64,000 nt of DNA, from the NCBI RefSeq assembly GCF_002742625.1, contig NZ_PEBF01000001.1, positions 5,084,001-5,148,000 on the forward strand. The letters run 5' to 3'. Position 1 is the stretch's first letter, and the number at the start of each line of letters is the position of its first letter. The stretch is from Caulobacter sp. FWC2. Lineage in GTDB: Bacteria > Pseudomonadota > Alphaproteobacteria > Caulobacterales > Caulobacteraceae. Under the pieces are notes generated by a model, which was given only the letters and a program-made list of their open reading frames with translations, was not told the DNA's origin and ran no database searches. This document shows, piece by piece, positions 9,172 through 17,620 of this stretch. The translations under genes were made by a program, and so were the position numbers.

Positions 9172-9435
9172 TTATCCGCCGACGCCCTTCAACACCCAGT
9201 CGTAGCGCTGAGCCGGCTGGTAACCGACGATCGGACTGGCGCGGACGATCTCCCGCAGGTTCTCGTCGAGATCGCGCATAACGACGTCGATCAGAGAACT
9301 GCGCGCCACTCGGATCGCCTCGTCCCTGGGCGCGGTCCTGGCGCAGGCCGGACAGCGCGCGGCAAAGCCATCGCCCTCTCGCACAACCTGGACATCGACC
9401 CGGCACGCTCCGCACTGAACGACATGGTCGGCCAT
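9172..9435 (-). CDS. small zinc-ribbon protein, function unknown
   Basis: 87-aa protein with two CxxC knuckles, CGAC near residue 8 and CPAC near residue 29, spaced like a zinc ribbon. The remaining part is a charged helical region ending in YQPAQRYDWVLKGVGG. I do not recognise a named family. It is likely real: a perfect AGGAGG stands 6 nt before the ATG, and codon usage is normal. It lies downstream of pnp on the same strand but beyond the pnp terminator. Confidence 0.7.
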   Translation of the reverse strand: MADHVVQCGACRVDVQVVREGDGFAARCPACARTAPRDEAIRVARSSLIDVVMRDLDENLREIVRASPIVGYQPAQRYDWVLKGVGG

Positions 9436-9492
9436 CGCTCACCTCCTGCTCCGCAACCCAGAATGGAACAAAAAGTGAACAATGGGAAGCCC

Positions 9493-9528
9493 AAACGCAA
9501 AACGGGCGGCCCCTTTCGGAGCCGCCCG
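9493..9528 (-). terminator. rho-independent terminator of pnp
   Basis: Stem CGGGCGGC (9521-9528 read on the minus strand) with GCCGCCCG (9503-9510) and a 10-nt loop, followed on the minus strand by TTTTGCGTTT. It lies 34 bp after the pnp stop. Confidence 0.8.
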
Positions 9529-9561
9529 CCTGATCGCGTCCAGAAAGGGGACGGAAGGGGC

Positions 9562-11700
9562 TTACGCCTCTTCGGTCGCGCCTTCCTTCTTGGTCAGGTC
9601 TTCGCCGGTCTCTTGGTCGACGACCTTCATCGACAGCTTGGTCTTGCCGCGATCGTCGAAGCCCAGGAGCTTCACCTTGACGATCTGGCCTTCCTTCAGC
9701 ACGTCCGACGGCTTGGCGACGCGTTCGTTGCTGATCTGGCTGACGTGGACGAGGCCGTCCTTGGCGCCGAAGAAGTTCACGAAGGCGCCGAAGTCGACGA
9801 CCTTCACGACCTTGCCGTCGTAGATCTTGCCCACTTCAGCTTCGTCGGTGATCGACTTGATCCAGTCGATCGCGGCCTTGATCTTGGCGCCGTCCGAGGC
9901 CGAGACCTTCACGGTGCCTTCGTCGTTGATGTCGACCTTGGCGCCGGTGGTGGCGACGATCTCGCGGATCACCTTGCCGCCCGAACCGATCACTTCACGG
10001 ATCTTGTCGGTCGGGATGGTGATGGTCTCGATCTTCGGAGCGTAGTCGCCAACGTCGTCACGCGGGGCGTCCATGGCCTTGTTCATCTCGCCCAGGATGT
10101 GGGCGCGACCTTCGTGAGCCTGGGCCAGGGCCTGCTTCATGATCTCCGGGGTGATGCCGGCGATCTTGATGTCCATCTGCAGCGAGGTCAGGCCTTCGCT
10201 GGTGCCTGCGACCTTGAAGTCCATGTCGCCCAGGTGATCTTCGTCACCCAGGATGTCCGACAGAACCGCGAAGCCGTCCTTTTCCAGGATCAGGCCCATG
10301 GCGATGCCCGAGACCGGACGGATCAGCGGCACGCCGGCGTCCATCATGGCCAGCGACGAACCGCAGACCGTGGCCATCGAGGACGAGCCGTTCGACTCGG
10401 TGATCTCCGAGACCAGGCGGATCGTGTAGGGGAAGTCTTCCTTGGCCGGCAGCATCGGACGCAGGGCGCGCCAGGCCAGCTTGCCGTGGCCGATTTCGCG
10501 GCGGCCCGGGCTGCCCATACGGCCGGTTTCACCGACGCTGTAGGGAGGGAAGTTGTAGTGCAGCAGGAAGGATTCCTTGTAGGTGCCTTCCAGGGCGTCG
10601 ATGAACTGCTCGTCGTCGCCGGTGCCCAGGGTGGCGACCACGATCGCCTGGGTCTCGCCGCGGGTGAACAGGGCCGAGCCGTGGGTGCGCGGCAGGATGC
10701 CGACTTCACCCAGGATCGGACGGACGGTGCGGACGTCGCGGCCGTCGATGCGGATGCCGGTGTCGAGGATCGAGCGACGGACGATGTCCGCTTCCAGTTC
10801 CTTGAAGACCGAAACCAGCTTCAGCGGGTCGATGCCGGCCGGGTTGGTGTCGCTCTTGGCGAAGGTCTCGATGGCCTTGGTCTTGGCGGCGCCCAGGGCG
10901 GCGACGCGTTCGGCCTTGCCACGGATGGTGTAGGCGTCGGCCAGGTCCTTGCCGACGGCCTTCTTCACTTCGGCCTTCAGGGCGTCGGTGTCTTCCGGTT
11001 GGAAGTCGAAGGGCTCCTTGGCGGCGTGCTCGGCCAGGTCGATGATCGCGTCGATCACCGTCTGCATTTCCTTGTGGGCGAAGTTGACGCCGCCCAGCAC
11101 GATCTCTTCCGAGAGCTCTTGGATTTCCGATTCAACCATCATCACGGCGTCGGCGGTGCCGGCCACGACGAGGTCCATCTTGCTTTCCTTCAGCTCGTCG
11201 AGCGTCGGGTTCAGCACGTAGCCGCCATCGACGTAACCGACGCGCGCGGCGCCGATCGGGCCCATGAACGGAGCGCCCGACAGGACCAGGGCGGCCGAGG
11301 CGGCGACCATGCCCAGGATGTCGGGATCGTTCTCGAGGTCGTGCTGCAGCACGGTGACGACGACCTGGACTTCGTTCTTGAAGCCCTTGACGAACAGCGG
11401 ACGGATCGGACGGTCGATCAGGCGGGAGACCAGGGTCTCCTTTTCCGACGGACGGCCTTCGCGCTTGAAGAAGCCGCCCGGGATCTTGCCGGCCGCGAAG
11501 GTCTTTTCTTGATAGTTGACCGTCAGCGGGAAGAAATCTTGACCGGGCTTCGCCTTCTTGGCGAACACGGCGGTGGCCAGGACGACGGTTTCGCCCATGG
11601 TGGCCAGAACGGCGCCGTCGGCTTGACGGGCGATGCGACCGGTTTCGAGGACCAGCGTCTTGCCGCCCCACTCGATCGTCTTGCGCTTGATATCGAACAT
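9562..11700 (-). CDS. pnp: polyribonucleotide nucleotidyltransferase (PNPase)
   Basis: 712-aa phosphorolytic 3'-5' exoribonuclease and degradosome component. Two RNase PH-like cores are separated by the helical domain, with the second core containing [10 protein letters not shown], the [23 protein letters not shown] segment and [11 protein letters not shown] domain follows ([15 protein letters not shown], GxxG loop), then an S1 domain ([21 protein letters not shown]). The length equals the usual alphaproteobacterial form. The start at 11700 ([11 protein letters not shown]) is the family start; the 10-residue extension to 11730 is not conserved. It is the next gene after rpsO, but a terminator separates them, and the long leader (11701-11965) may carry autoregulation. 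Confidence 0.98.
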   Translation of the reverse strand: MFDIKRKTIEWGGKTLVLETGRIARQADGAVLATMGETVVLATAVFAKKAKPGQDFFPLTVNYQEKTFAAGKIPGGFFKREGRPSEKETLVSRLIDRPIRPLFVKGFKNEVQVVVTVLQHDLENDPDILGMVAASAALVLSGAPFMGPIGAARVGYVDGGYVLNPTLDELKESKMDLVVAGTADAVMMVESEIQELSEEIVLGGVNFAHKEMQTVIDAIIDLAEHAAKEPFDFQPEDTDALKAEVKKAVGKDLADAYTIRGKAERVAALGAAKTKAIETFAKSDTNPAGIDPLKLVSVFKELEADIVRRSILDTGIRIDGRDVRTVRPILGEVGILPRTHGSALFTRGETQAIVVATLGTGDDEQFIDALEGTYKESFLLHYNFPPYSVGETGRMGSPGRREIGHGKLAWRALRPMLPAKEDFPYTIRLVSEITESNGSSSMATVCGSSLAMMDAGVPLIRPVSGIAMGLILEKDGFAVLSDILGDEDHLGDMDFKVAGTSEGLTSLQMDIKIAGITPEIMKQALAQAHEGRAHILGEMNKAMDAPRDDVGDYAPKIETITIPTDKIREVIGSGGKVIREIVATTGAKVDINDEGTVKVSASDGAKIKAAIDWIKSITDEAEVGKIYDGKVVKVVDFGAFVNFFGAKDGLVHVSQISNERVAKPSDVLKEGQIVKVKLLGFDDRGKTKLSMKVVDQETGEDLTKKEGATEEA

Positions 11701-12012
11701 TTTTGCTTCTTTCGGTTCCGAAGGACCCATTTCCTTCAGGACGGACAGGGGCGGGCGGCCGAAGGGCGGTCCCGAGATTTCCTCATCCAGTTCGACAGGC
11801 GTCCGAAGATCGTGATCCCCGGTTTACGTGTTCGGATCGCGCATACAGCGGACCCGCGGCAACCTTTCGTTTCGGCCTGTCTCGAAACGAAGGCTTAGAC
11901 TTGTCGCGTGACGAATATCGAAGCCGGAAGCCACTTTCGGCAAACCAGTTCGACCGACACGCTCCAAAAAGCATTCGGCCGCTCTACGAAAGCAGAGCGG
12001 CCGAATTGTGCC
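11701..12012. other. intergenic region pnp-rpsO (promoter/leader of pnp)
   Basis: 312 bp without a gene. It holds the rpsO terminator (11966-12006) at the rpsO side and a long pnp leader. The leader contains a hairpin at 11863-11893 with CCTTTCGTTTCG and CGAAACGAAGG arms (11 pairs and one bulge). A leader hairpin of this sort is where RNase III cuts pnp mRNA in E. coli; that parallel is inference. No convincing promoter hexamers were identified. Confidence 0.6.
11966..12006 (-). terminator. rho-independent terminator of the rbfA-truB-rpsO operon
   Basis: Perfect 13-bp stem (ATTCGGCCGCTCT at 11973-11985 with AGAGCGGCCGAAT at 11994-12006), then TTTTTGG on the minus strand. It starts 7 bp after the rpsO stop. 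Confidence 0.88.
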
Positions 12013-12282
12013 TTAGCGACGCAGACCCAGCTTTTCGATCAGGGCCTGATAGCGACCGGCGTCGGACTTCTTCAGGTGGTCGAGAAGCCGGCGACGCTGG
12101 GAAACCAGCTTCAGCAGGCCACGACGGCTGTGGTTGTCCTTCTTGTGCGTCTTGAAGTGCTCGGTCAGGTTCGAGATGCGTTCCGAGAGGATCGCGACCT
12201 GGACTTCAGCGCTGCCGGTGTCGCCAGTGGTGCGGGCGTGTTCGGCGATGAGAGCGGCTTTGCGCTCGATGGTGATCGACAT
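12013..12282 (-). CDS. rpsO: 30S ribosomal protein S15
   Basis: 89-aa S15, which binds the 16S rRNA three-way junction and helps form the platform of the small subunit. The sequence has the family core [34 protein letters not shown] and ends LIEKLGLRR. The start at 12282 (MSITIERK) is preceded by GGAG at 8 nt; a 23-residue upstream extension reads back into truB and is rejected. It lies 14 bp behind truB, in the common truB-rpsO order, and ends with a strong terminator. Confidence 0.98.
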   Translation of the reverse strand: MSITIERKAALIAEHARTTGDTGSAEVQVAILSERISNLTEHFKTHKKDNHSRRGLLKLVSQRRRLLDHLKKSDAGRYQALIEKLGLRR

Positions 12283-12296
12283 CGGGTTGTCTCCGC

Positions 12297-13229
12297 TCAG
12301 GTGAGTTGGAAGACCCGCACCGGATTGAGCTTTCCGGCGCGCATCTCGCACAGGGCCACCAACCTGTCGCCGGAGATGGCGGAAACGGTGCGATCGCCGG
12401 GCGTGAGCTCGGCTTTCAGCGTTTCTACCTGCCTCGGGAGCAGGACGATGGCGCGTCCCTGTGCAAGCCGGAAGGCGTCTTCGTCGGTCACGGCCAACGC
12501 CGGGATGTCGTCCAGCGCGGTCTCGACCGGAAGCAATGCCTCCGACAGCCGGGCCTCATAGCTCAAATTCTCAAGGGTTTCCAGCGATATCGAGGTCGCC
12601 TCGGCAAACCCGCCCACCCGTGTCCGGCGCAGGTCGGCGACGTGACCGCAGGTTCCCAGCGCCTTGGCCAGGTCCCGGACCACGGCCCGGACATAGGTGC
12701 CCTTGCCGCATTCCATCTCCAGGGTGACGTGGTCGGCGTCGGCCTGCTCGACAACCTTCAGGTCGAAGATGTTGACCTTGCGGGTCGGCAGTTCGAATTC
12801 CACGCCGTCACGGGCCAGGTCATAGGCGCGCTCGCCGTCGACCTTGATGGCCGAGAAGTTCGGCGGGATCTGGTCGACCTCGCCGATGAAGGCCGGCAAG
12901 GCGGCCTCGACCTGCTCCCGGGTCGGACGCACGTCGGAGGTTCCCGTCGTCTCGCCCTCGCGATCCAGGGTCGTGGTGTCGCGGCCCCAGGCGATGGTGA
13001 AGCGATAGGCCTTGTCGGCGTCCATCAGGAACGGAACGGTCTTGGTCGCCTCGCCCAGGGCGATGGGCAAGATCCCCGTGGCCAGAGGGTCCAGCGTGCC
13101 GGCGTGGCCGCCCTTCTGGGCGTTGAAGGCGCGACGCACCCGGCTGACGGCCGAGGTCGAGGTAAGGTCATAGGGCTTGTCCAGGCAGATCCAGCCCGAG
13201 ACGGCGTCGCCCTTCTTGCGGCGCGCCAT
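12297..13229 (-). CDS. truB: tRNA pseudouridine-55 synthase
   Basis: 310-aa TruB, which isomerises U55 in the T-loop of tRNAs. The motif [13 protein letters not shown] carries the catalytic Asp47; later, [15 protein letters not shown] and the [17 protein letters not shown]-terminal motif are typical. The start lies 2 nt after the rbfA stop, so the two are co-transcribed and probably translationally coupled; GAGG within the overlap can serve as ribosome site. Length is normal for alphaproteobacteria. Confidence 0.97.
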   Translation of the reverse strand: MARRKKGDAVSGWICLDKPYDLTSTSAVSRVRRAFNAQKGGHAGTLDPLATGILPIALGEATKTVPFLMDADKAYRFTIAWGRDTTTLDREGETTGTSDVRPTREQVEAALPAFIGEVDQIPPNFSAIKVDGERAYDLARDGVEFELPTRKVNIFDLKVVEQADADHVTLEMECGKGTYVRAVVRDLAKALGTCGHVADLRRTRVGGFAEATSISLETLENLSYEARLSEALLPVETALDDIPALAVTDEDAFRLAQGRAIVLLPRQVETLKAELTPGDRTVSAISGDRLVALCEMRAGKLNPVRVFQLT

Positions 13230-13231
13230 GC

Positions 13232-13726
13232 CTAGGCCTCGTCCCCTTGGTCGTCATCGTCGCCCTGGACGTCCGCCAGGGTGCGCACGTCCTGCTGCAC
13301 GCGCGGATCGTCGAACAGGCGGTCCATATAGGCCGCCGCGCCGAAGCTTTCGTCGTGGATGAACTTGAGGTCCGGCGTGAACTTCATGTCGATCACCTTG
13401 CCCAGGCGCCCGCGCAGGAAGCTAGCCCCCCGGTTCAGGGCCTTCATGACCTCTTTGATGTCCTCATCCCCGCGGCCAGCCTCGCCCTTCAAGCCGGCGC
13501 CCAGGGGTTCGACGAAGCAGACGGCGTGCCGCAGGTCGGGGCTCATCCGCACTTCCGACACCGTGAAAGAGACGTTGACCAGCACCGGGTCGGCCAGGCC
13601 TTCCTCGCGGAAGACATCGACCAGGGCGTGGCGGATCAGTTCGCCGGCGCGGAGCTGGCGTTGCGAAGGGCCCGTCGGGGAGGCCTTCTTGGTTTCGGCC
13701 TTTTTGGGGCCCGATAGGCGCTTCAT
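13232..13726 (-). CDS. rbfA: 30S ribosome-binding factor A
   Basis: 164-aa RbfA, a KH-like cold-shock-type factor for 16S 5'-end maturation. After a basic N-terminal tail ([14 protein letters not shown]) come [38 protein letters not shown] and the [13 protein letters not shown] segment, all typical. A charged acidic tail ([13 protein letters not shown]) follows. The start at 13726 has AAGGA 9 nt upstream. A much longer frame to 14425 exists but overlaps another gene and is rejected. infB and nusA, the usual upstream partners, are not adjacent here. Confidence 0.96.
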   Translation of the reverse strand: MKRLSGPKKAETKKASPTGPSQRQLRAGELIRHALVDVFREEGLADPVLVNVSFTVSEVRMSPDLRHAVCFVEPLGAGLKGEAGRGDEDIKEVMKALNRGASFLRGRLGKVIDMKFTPDLKFIHDESFGAAAYMDRLFDDPRVQQDVRTLADVQGDDDDQGDEA

Positions 13727-13875
13727 GGCGCGGAATCCTTGTGGCCCGGCCGGCGGATCGAACGCCGGTCGCGGGGAAAATCGGAAGGCGGGGTGTCTAG
13801 GCTTCCAAACGCTAGAAGTCCAGTCCGGTCTCCTTCTCCCGCCCAAGCCCCGCGGGGTGTTCCTGCCGAGCCCCC

Positions 13876-14412
13876 CTACTCCTCCCGCAACTCCAGCGCC
13901 GTGAACGGCGCCTGGCCGCGTTCGATGCGGATCAGGTCCAGAACCCCGACGATCTGGCGTGAGCGCCATTGACCTTGAAGGTAGGAGATCGGACCCAGGG
14001 TGACGCCCGCCGCGACCTGGATCGCCACGGTGCTGTGCTGACGAATGAAGCTCAGCATGCTGTCGCCCGCCAGGTCCGCCATGATGGCCGCGATGGTCAA
14101 CGGTACGGTCAGGTAGAAGACCACCACCGCCCGCACCATCTGGTCGTGACGACGGGCGTTGAGGCTGGCCAGGGCCGAGAGGGCGTCGAACGTGGCGTCG
14201 TCGATCCCGTCCAGCAGCGCGAAGGCCTTTACCGTCGAAGGGTTCTTGCGAAAGCCGTTGAGGAAGTCGACGCCCATGTAGCCCCAGGCGCCGGGCGTAT
14301 AGAACGCCTCCAGGAACAGGTTCCAGGCCGGGAACAGGCGCTTTAGCTTGTCCCAAAGCGCCCAGGCCTCGGCGGCCTCGCCCCTCGCCGTCACCGTAGT
14401 ACCCTTCGCCAT
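13876..14412 (-). CDS. uncharacterised membrane protein
   Basis: 178-aa protein with no family I can name. The N-terminal half is soluble with an aromatic-rich stretch (KRLFPAWNLFLEAFYTPGAWGYMG). The middle has a hydrophobic segment, MVRAVVVFYLTVPLTIAAIM, which is probably one membrane helix, and a weaker second one (STVAIQVAAGVTLGPISYL). The C-terminus is polar. It sits between the rbfA operon and a 55-aa protein gene on the same strand, with 149 bp before rbfA that show no clear terminator. Confidence 0.7.
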   Translation of the reverse strand: MAKGTTVTARGEAAEAWALWDKLKRLFPAWNLFLEAFYTPGAWGYMGVDFLNGFRKNPSTVKAFALLDGIDDATFDALSALASLNARRHDQMVRAVVVFYLTVPLTIAAIMADLAGDSMLSFIRQHSTVAIQVAAGVTLGPISYLQGQWRSRQIVGVLDLIRIERGQAPFTALELREE

Positions 14413-14491
14413 ACCGCCCCCGCACTCAACCTTTAGGAAAGGTCTAAGCAGCCGGCCCGGCGATGTCGATCCGCGTCCATCCGGAATTGGC

Positions 14492-14659
14492 TCAGGACTT
14501 CGACGACAGGTCCGGGCGCGAGGCCAGGAAGGCAGCCTTTTCTGCGGGCGTCAGCACCTTGGCGGTCTGACGCCGCGCCACCTTCGGCGTGGGTCGGGCA
14601 TAGGTCTCGGCGGTCGACGCGGGCTTGAGGTCGGCCAGACGCTTGATGGGCGGCTTCAT
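14492..14659 (-). CDS. small basic protein, function unknown
   Basis: 55-aa open frame starting MKPPIKRLADLKPAST and ending AAFLASRPDLSSKS. It is lysine/arginine rich and has no membrane segment. Support comes from GAGGA 5 nt before the ATG, from its place in the gap between two minus-strand genes and from normal codon use. I recognise no family; translation is inferred. Confidence 0.5.
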   Translation of the reverse strand: MKPPIKRLADLKPASTAETYARPTPKVARRQTAKVLTPAEKAAFLASRPDLSSKS

Positions 14660-14718
14660 GTCGTTCCTCGTTTGCGGGGCGAGTCTAGACGGTGATCCAT
14701 GACGCCCGCAAGACGCCC

Positions 14719-17541
14719 TTACCGCGCCACGCTGGCCCGCGCGCGCTTCAGGCCCAGGCGGGAGCCCGGCGCGGAGGCCTCGTTCTCCTCCAGGGCCGCC
14801 AGAAGGTCGGCCTTGACGGCCGTGACCTTGCGGGCCTCGGTCAGCTTTCCGCCCTCCTGCGTCTGGACGTAGAAGGCGTCGACCGCCCGCTCGCCATAGC
14901 CGTCGATATGGGCCGACTGGATGGAGAGGCCGTTGTCGGCCAGGGTCTTGGCCAGGGCGTGCAGCAGGCCGGGCCGGTCGCGGCCCGAGGCCTCGACCAC
15001 CGTGGCGTCGTTGGAGGCCTCGTTGTCGACCGTCACGGTCGGCGCGATCGAGAAGGCGGCGGCGCGGGACTGCTCGGAGCCCCGGCGCGGCTCGACGCCC
15101 AGCGGCTCGCCCTTGCCGGCCGCTTCCAGCGCGTCGGCCAGGCGGCGCAGGGCGCGGGGGTTCTCGCAGCCGAACGGCGCGCCAGTCACGTCCTGGACGT
15201 AGAAGACGTCTAGCGCCTGGCCCTGACGGGAAGTGAAGACCCGAGCCCCGACGACATTGCCGCCCAGGGCCGAGATGGCCATGGCGAGGTCGGCGAACAG
15301 GCCGCGACGGTCCTTGGCCGCGACCACGATCTCGGCGGCGTTCTGGCCCTGCTGCACCCGGCCCTCGGCGGCGGCCCCGCCCTGGATGGCTGCGCGGCGG
15401 GCCAGGGCGGCGTGCTCGAACAGCTCGTCCTGCGGGAAGGCGCTGAAATAGGCGTTTTCCATCGCCGACACCCAGCCCTTGGCGGCCGGATCGATCTCCA
15501 GCAGCGTGGCGCGGGCGGCCTCGGCCAGGCTTTCCTGGTGGCGCAGGACGTTAGCGGCGGCGTCACTGCCGCGCCCACCCCGGAAAACGGCTTCGGTGGC
15601 GTTGTAGAGCTCGCGCAGCAGTTGGCCCTTCCAGCCGTTCCAGACCCCCGGCCCGACGGCGCGGATGTCGGCGACAGTGATAACCAGCAGCAGGCGCAGG
15701 CGCTCGGGGTTCTCGACGATGCGCGCGAAGGCGGCGACGGTGCCGGGGTCGGCGACGTCGCGCTTCTGGGCGAAGTCGCTCATGACCAGGTGGTTCTCGA
15801 CCAGCCAAGCGACCAGCTCGACCTTGGTGCGGTCCACGCCCATCCGCTCGCAGGCGCTGCGGGCGGCGCGGGCGCCGGCCTTCTCCTGGCCGCCGACCCC
15901 GCCCTTGCCGGTGTCGTGCAGCAGCATGGCCAGGAACAGGGCCTCGCGGTCCTCGATCAGCGGCATGATCGAGACGGCCAGCGGATGGTCGTCGACCAGC
16001 CGGCCGGCGGCCATGTCGCCGATCAGCCCGACGGCCCGCAGGGTGTGCTCATCCACCGTGTACGAGTGGTACATGTTGAACTGCATCTGGGCCACGATCC
16101 GGCCGAACTCCGGCACGAAGCGGCCCAGGACCCCGGCGTCGTTCATCAGGGTCAGGGTGCGATAGCTGCGCTTGCCCCGCGCCAGCAGGTCCAGGAACGC
16201 GCGGCAGGCCTCGGGGGCGCGACGCACCTTGGAGGTGATCAGCGACAGACTCCGGGTCACCGCTGTGAAGGCGTCCGGATGCAGGTCGAGGTCGCGCTCG
16301 TCGGCGATCTTGAACAGGCGGATCAGGTTGACGGGATCGGCCTCGAAGACCGCCAGCCCGTCGATGTTCAGGCGACCGTTGTCCTCGAAGAAGCCCTCGA
16401 CGTCCAAGGCCTTGCGCTTGGGACGGCCGCCCGGCAGGAACCGCGAGATGCCCTTGGGCTCGTTCTTGAAATGCTCGGCTTCCAGCTTGGCCGAGAAGGC
16501 GCGGGTCAAGGCCCCGACCTCCTTGGCGATCAGGAAGTAGCGGCGCATGAAGCGCTCGACCGCCGGCGCGTCGCCCCGGTCCCCATAGCCCATGCGGCGG
16601 GCGATTTCCGGCTGCAGATCGAAGGTCAGCCGCTCCTCGGGCCGGCCCGTCGTGAAGTGCAGGTGGGCGCGCACCGCGTGCAGGAAATCGAAGGCGCGGA
16701 TGAAGGCCTTGGTCTCGCGCGTCGAGAACACCTCCATCTTGAAGACGTCCTCCGGACGGTCGACCGGGTGCAGATATTCGGCGATCCACATCAGGGTGTG
16801 GAGGTCGCGCAGGCCGCCCTTACCTTCCTTGACGTTGGGCTCGACCATGTAGCGGCTGGTCCCGGCCCGGGCCTGGCGGTCGTCGCGTTCCTTGAGCTTG
16901 GCGGCGACGAACTGGGCGCCCGTGCCCTTCATCACGTCGTCGCGGTAACGGCGCTTGAGCTCAGCGGCCAGGCGCTCGTCGCCGGTCAGGCGGCGGGCCT
17001 CCAGGATCGAGGTGCGGATCGTAAAGTCTTCCTTCGAGAGACGCACGCACTCCTCGATGGTCCGCGAGGCGTGGCCGACCTTGAAGCCCAGGTCCCACAG
17101 CGCATAGAGCATGAACTCGATCACGCTCTCGGCGTGCGGCGTCTGCTTGTAGGGCCGCAGGAACAACAGATCGATGTCGCTGAACGGGGCAAGGGTGCCC
17201 CGGCCATAGCCGCCGACGGCCAGCAGGCACAGGCGCTCGCCCTCGGTCGGGTTGCGGGCCCGGAAGACGTGCACCGTCGTGAAGTCATAGAGGGCGGTGA
17301 TCACCTCGTCGGTGACGCCGCTGATCAGACGGGCGGTCTCGACGCCGCTGGCGCCGTTCTCCAGCCGCTCCTTGGCGATCATCCGGCCGCGAAACAGCGC
17401 CTGCTTAAGGATGTCGATGGCCCGGGCGCGCTGTTCGGCCTCGTTGCCGATGGCGTCCAGGGCGGCGGCGGACAGACGCGCACGCAGGGCATGCCCGTCG
17501 ACGACGTGTTCCAGGCGGGTGGGGCGAAGGCGACGAGGCAT
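14719..17541 (-). CDS. glnD: [protein-PII] uridylyltransferase/uridylyl-removing enzyme
   Basis: 940-aa bifunctional nitrogen sensor that adds UMP to, or removes it from, PII proteins according to glutamine. Domains in order: nucleotidyltransferase with GGYGRGTLAPFSDIDLLF (the G and DxD metal ligands), a central helical part, an HD hydrolase domain (YTVDEHTLRAVG and LLHDTGKG), and two ACT domains at about 730-800 and 840-915 (VIVAAKDRRGLFADLA-like and VEASGRDRPGLLHALA). Start at 17541 (MPRRLRPTRLEHV) is the family start; the 21-residue extension is rejected. It follows mutS after 79 bp that contain a 9-bp-arm hairpin (17561-17608). Confidence 0.97.
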   Translation of the reverse strand: MPRRLRPTRLEHVVDGHALRARLSAAALDAIGNEAEQRARAIDILKQALFRGRMIAKERLENGASGVETARLISGVTDEVITALYDFTTVHVFRARNPTEGERLCLLAVGGYGRGTLAPFSDIDLLFLRPYKQTPHAESVIEFMLYALWDLGFKVGHASRTIEECVRLSKEDFTIRTSILEARRLTGDERLAAELKRRYRDDVMKGTGAQFVAAKLKERDDRQARAGTSRYMVEPNVKEGKGGLRDLHTLMWIAEYLHPVDRPEDVFKMEVFSTRETKAFIRAFDFLHAVRAHLHFTTGRPEERLTFDLQPEIARRMGYGDRGDAPAVERFMRRYFLIAKEVGALTRAFSAKLEAEHFKNEPKGISRFLPGGRPKRKALDVEGFFEDNGRLNIDGLAVFEADPVNLIRLFKIADERDLDLHPDAFTAVTRSLSLITSKVRRAPEACRAFLDLLARGKRSYRTLTLMNDAGVLGRFVPEFGRIVAQMQFNMYHSYTVDEHTLRAVGLIGDMAAGRLVDDHPLAVSIMPLIEDREALFLAMLLHDTGKGGVGGQEKAGARAARSACERMGVDRTKVELVAWLVENHLVMSDFAQKRDVADPGTVAAFARIVENPERLRLLLVITVADIRAVGPGVWNGWKGQLLRELYNATEAVFRGGRGSDAAANVLRHQESLAEAARATLLEIDPAAKGWVSAMENAYFSAFPQDELFEHAALARRAAIQGGAAAEGRVQQGQNAAEIVVAAKDRRGLFADLAMAISALGGNVVGARVFTSRQGQALDVFYVQDVTGAPFGCENPRALRRLADALEAAGKGEPLGVEPRRGSEQSRAAAFSIAPTVTVDNEASNDATVVEASGRDRPGLLHALAKTLADNGLSIQSAHIDGYGERAVDAFYVQTQEGGKLTEARKVTAVKADLLAALEENEASAPGSRLGLKRARASVAR

Positions 17542-17560
17542 GATGGAGATATGGTTACCA

Positions 17561-17608
17561 CAGCGTGACAGCCAAAAGTGGAAGCCGGTTTTGGCGACCG
17601 TCACGCTG
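17561..17608 (-). promoter_or_regulatory. hairpin between mutS and glnD
   Basis: CAGCGTGAC (17561-17569) and GTCACGCTG (17600-17608) are perfect 9-bp arms, with an inner pair CCAAAA/TTTTGG. No U-tract follows it on the minus strand and it ends 19 bp before the glnD ATG. It could be a weak mutS terminator or a glnD leader element. Confidence 0.5.
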
Positions 17609-17620
17609 CCACTAAAGACT

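Noticed and set aside
9133..11898. 921-aa open frame on the plus strand opposite pnp
   Set aside because: Antisense shadow of PNPase with biased, repetitive composition.
13727..14425. N-terminal extension of rbfA to a 397-aa protein
   Set aside because: The extra part overlaps another same-strand gene in a different frame and is unlike RbfA; AAGGA marks the start at 13726.
15412..17568. 718-aa open frame opposite glnD, and similar long ones opposite dnaK, the aminopeptidase, the receptor and the chemoreceptor
   Set aside because: Third-position GC makes stops rare in antisense frames; none shows motifs or ribosome sites.
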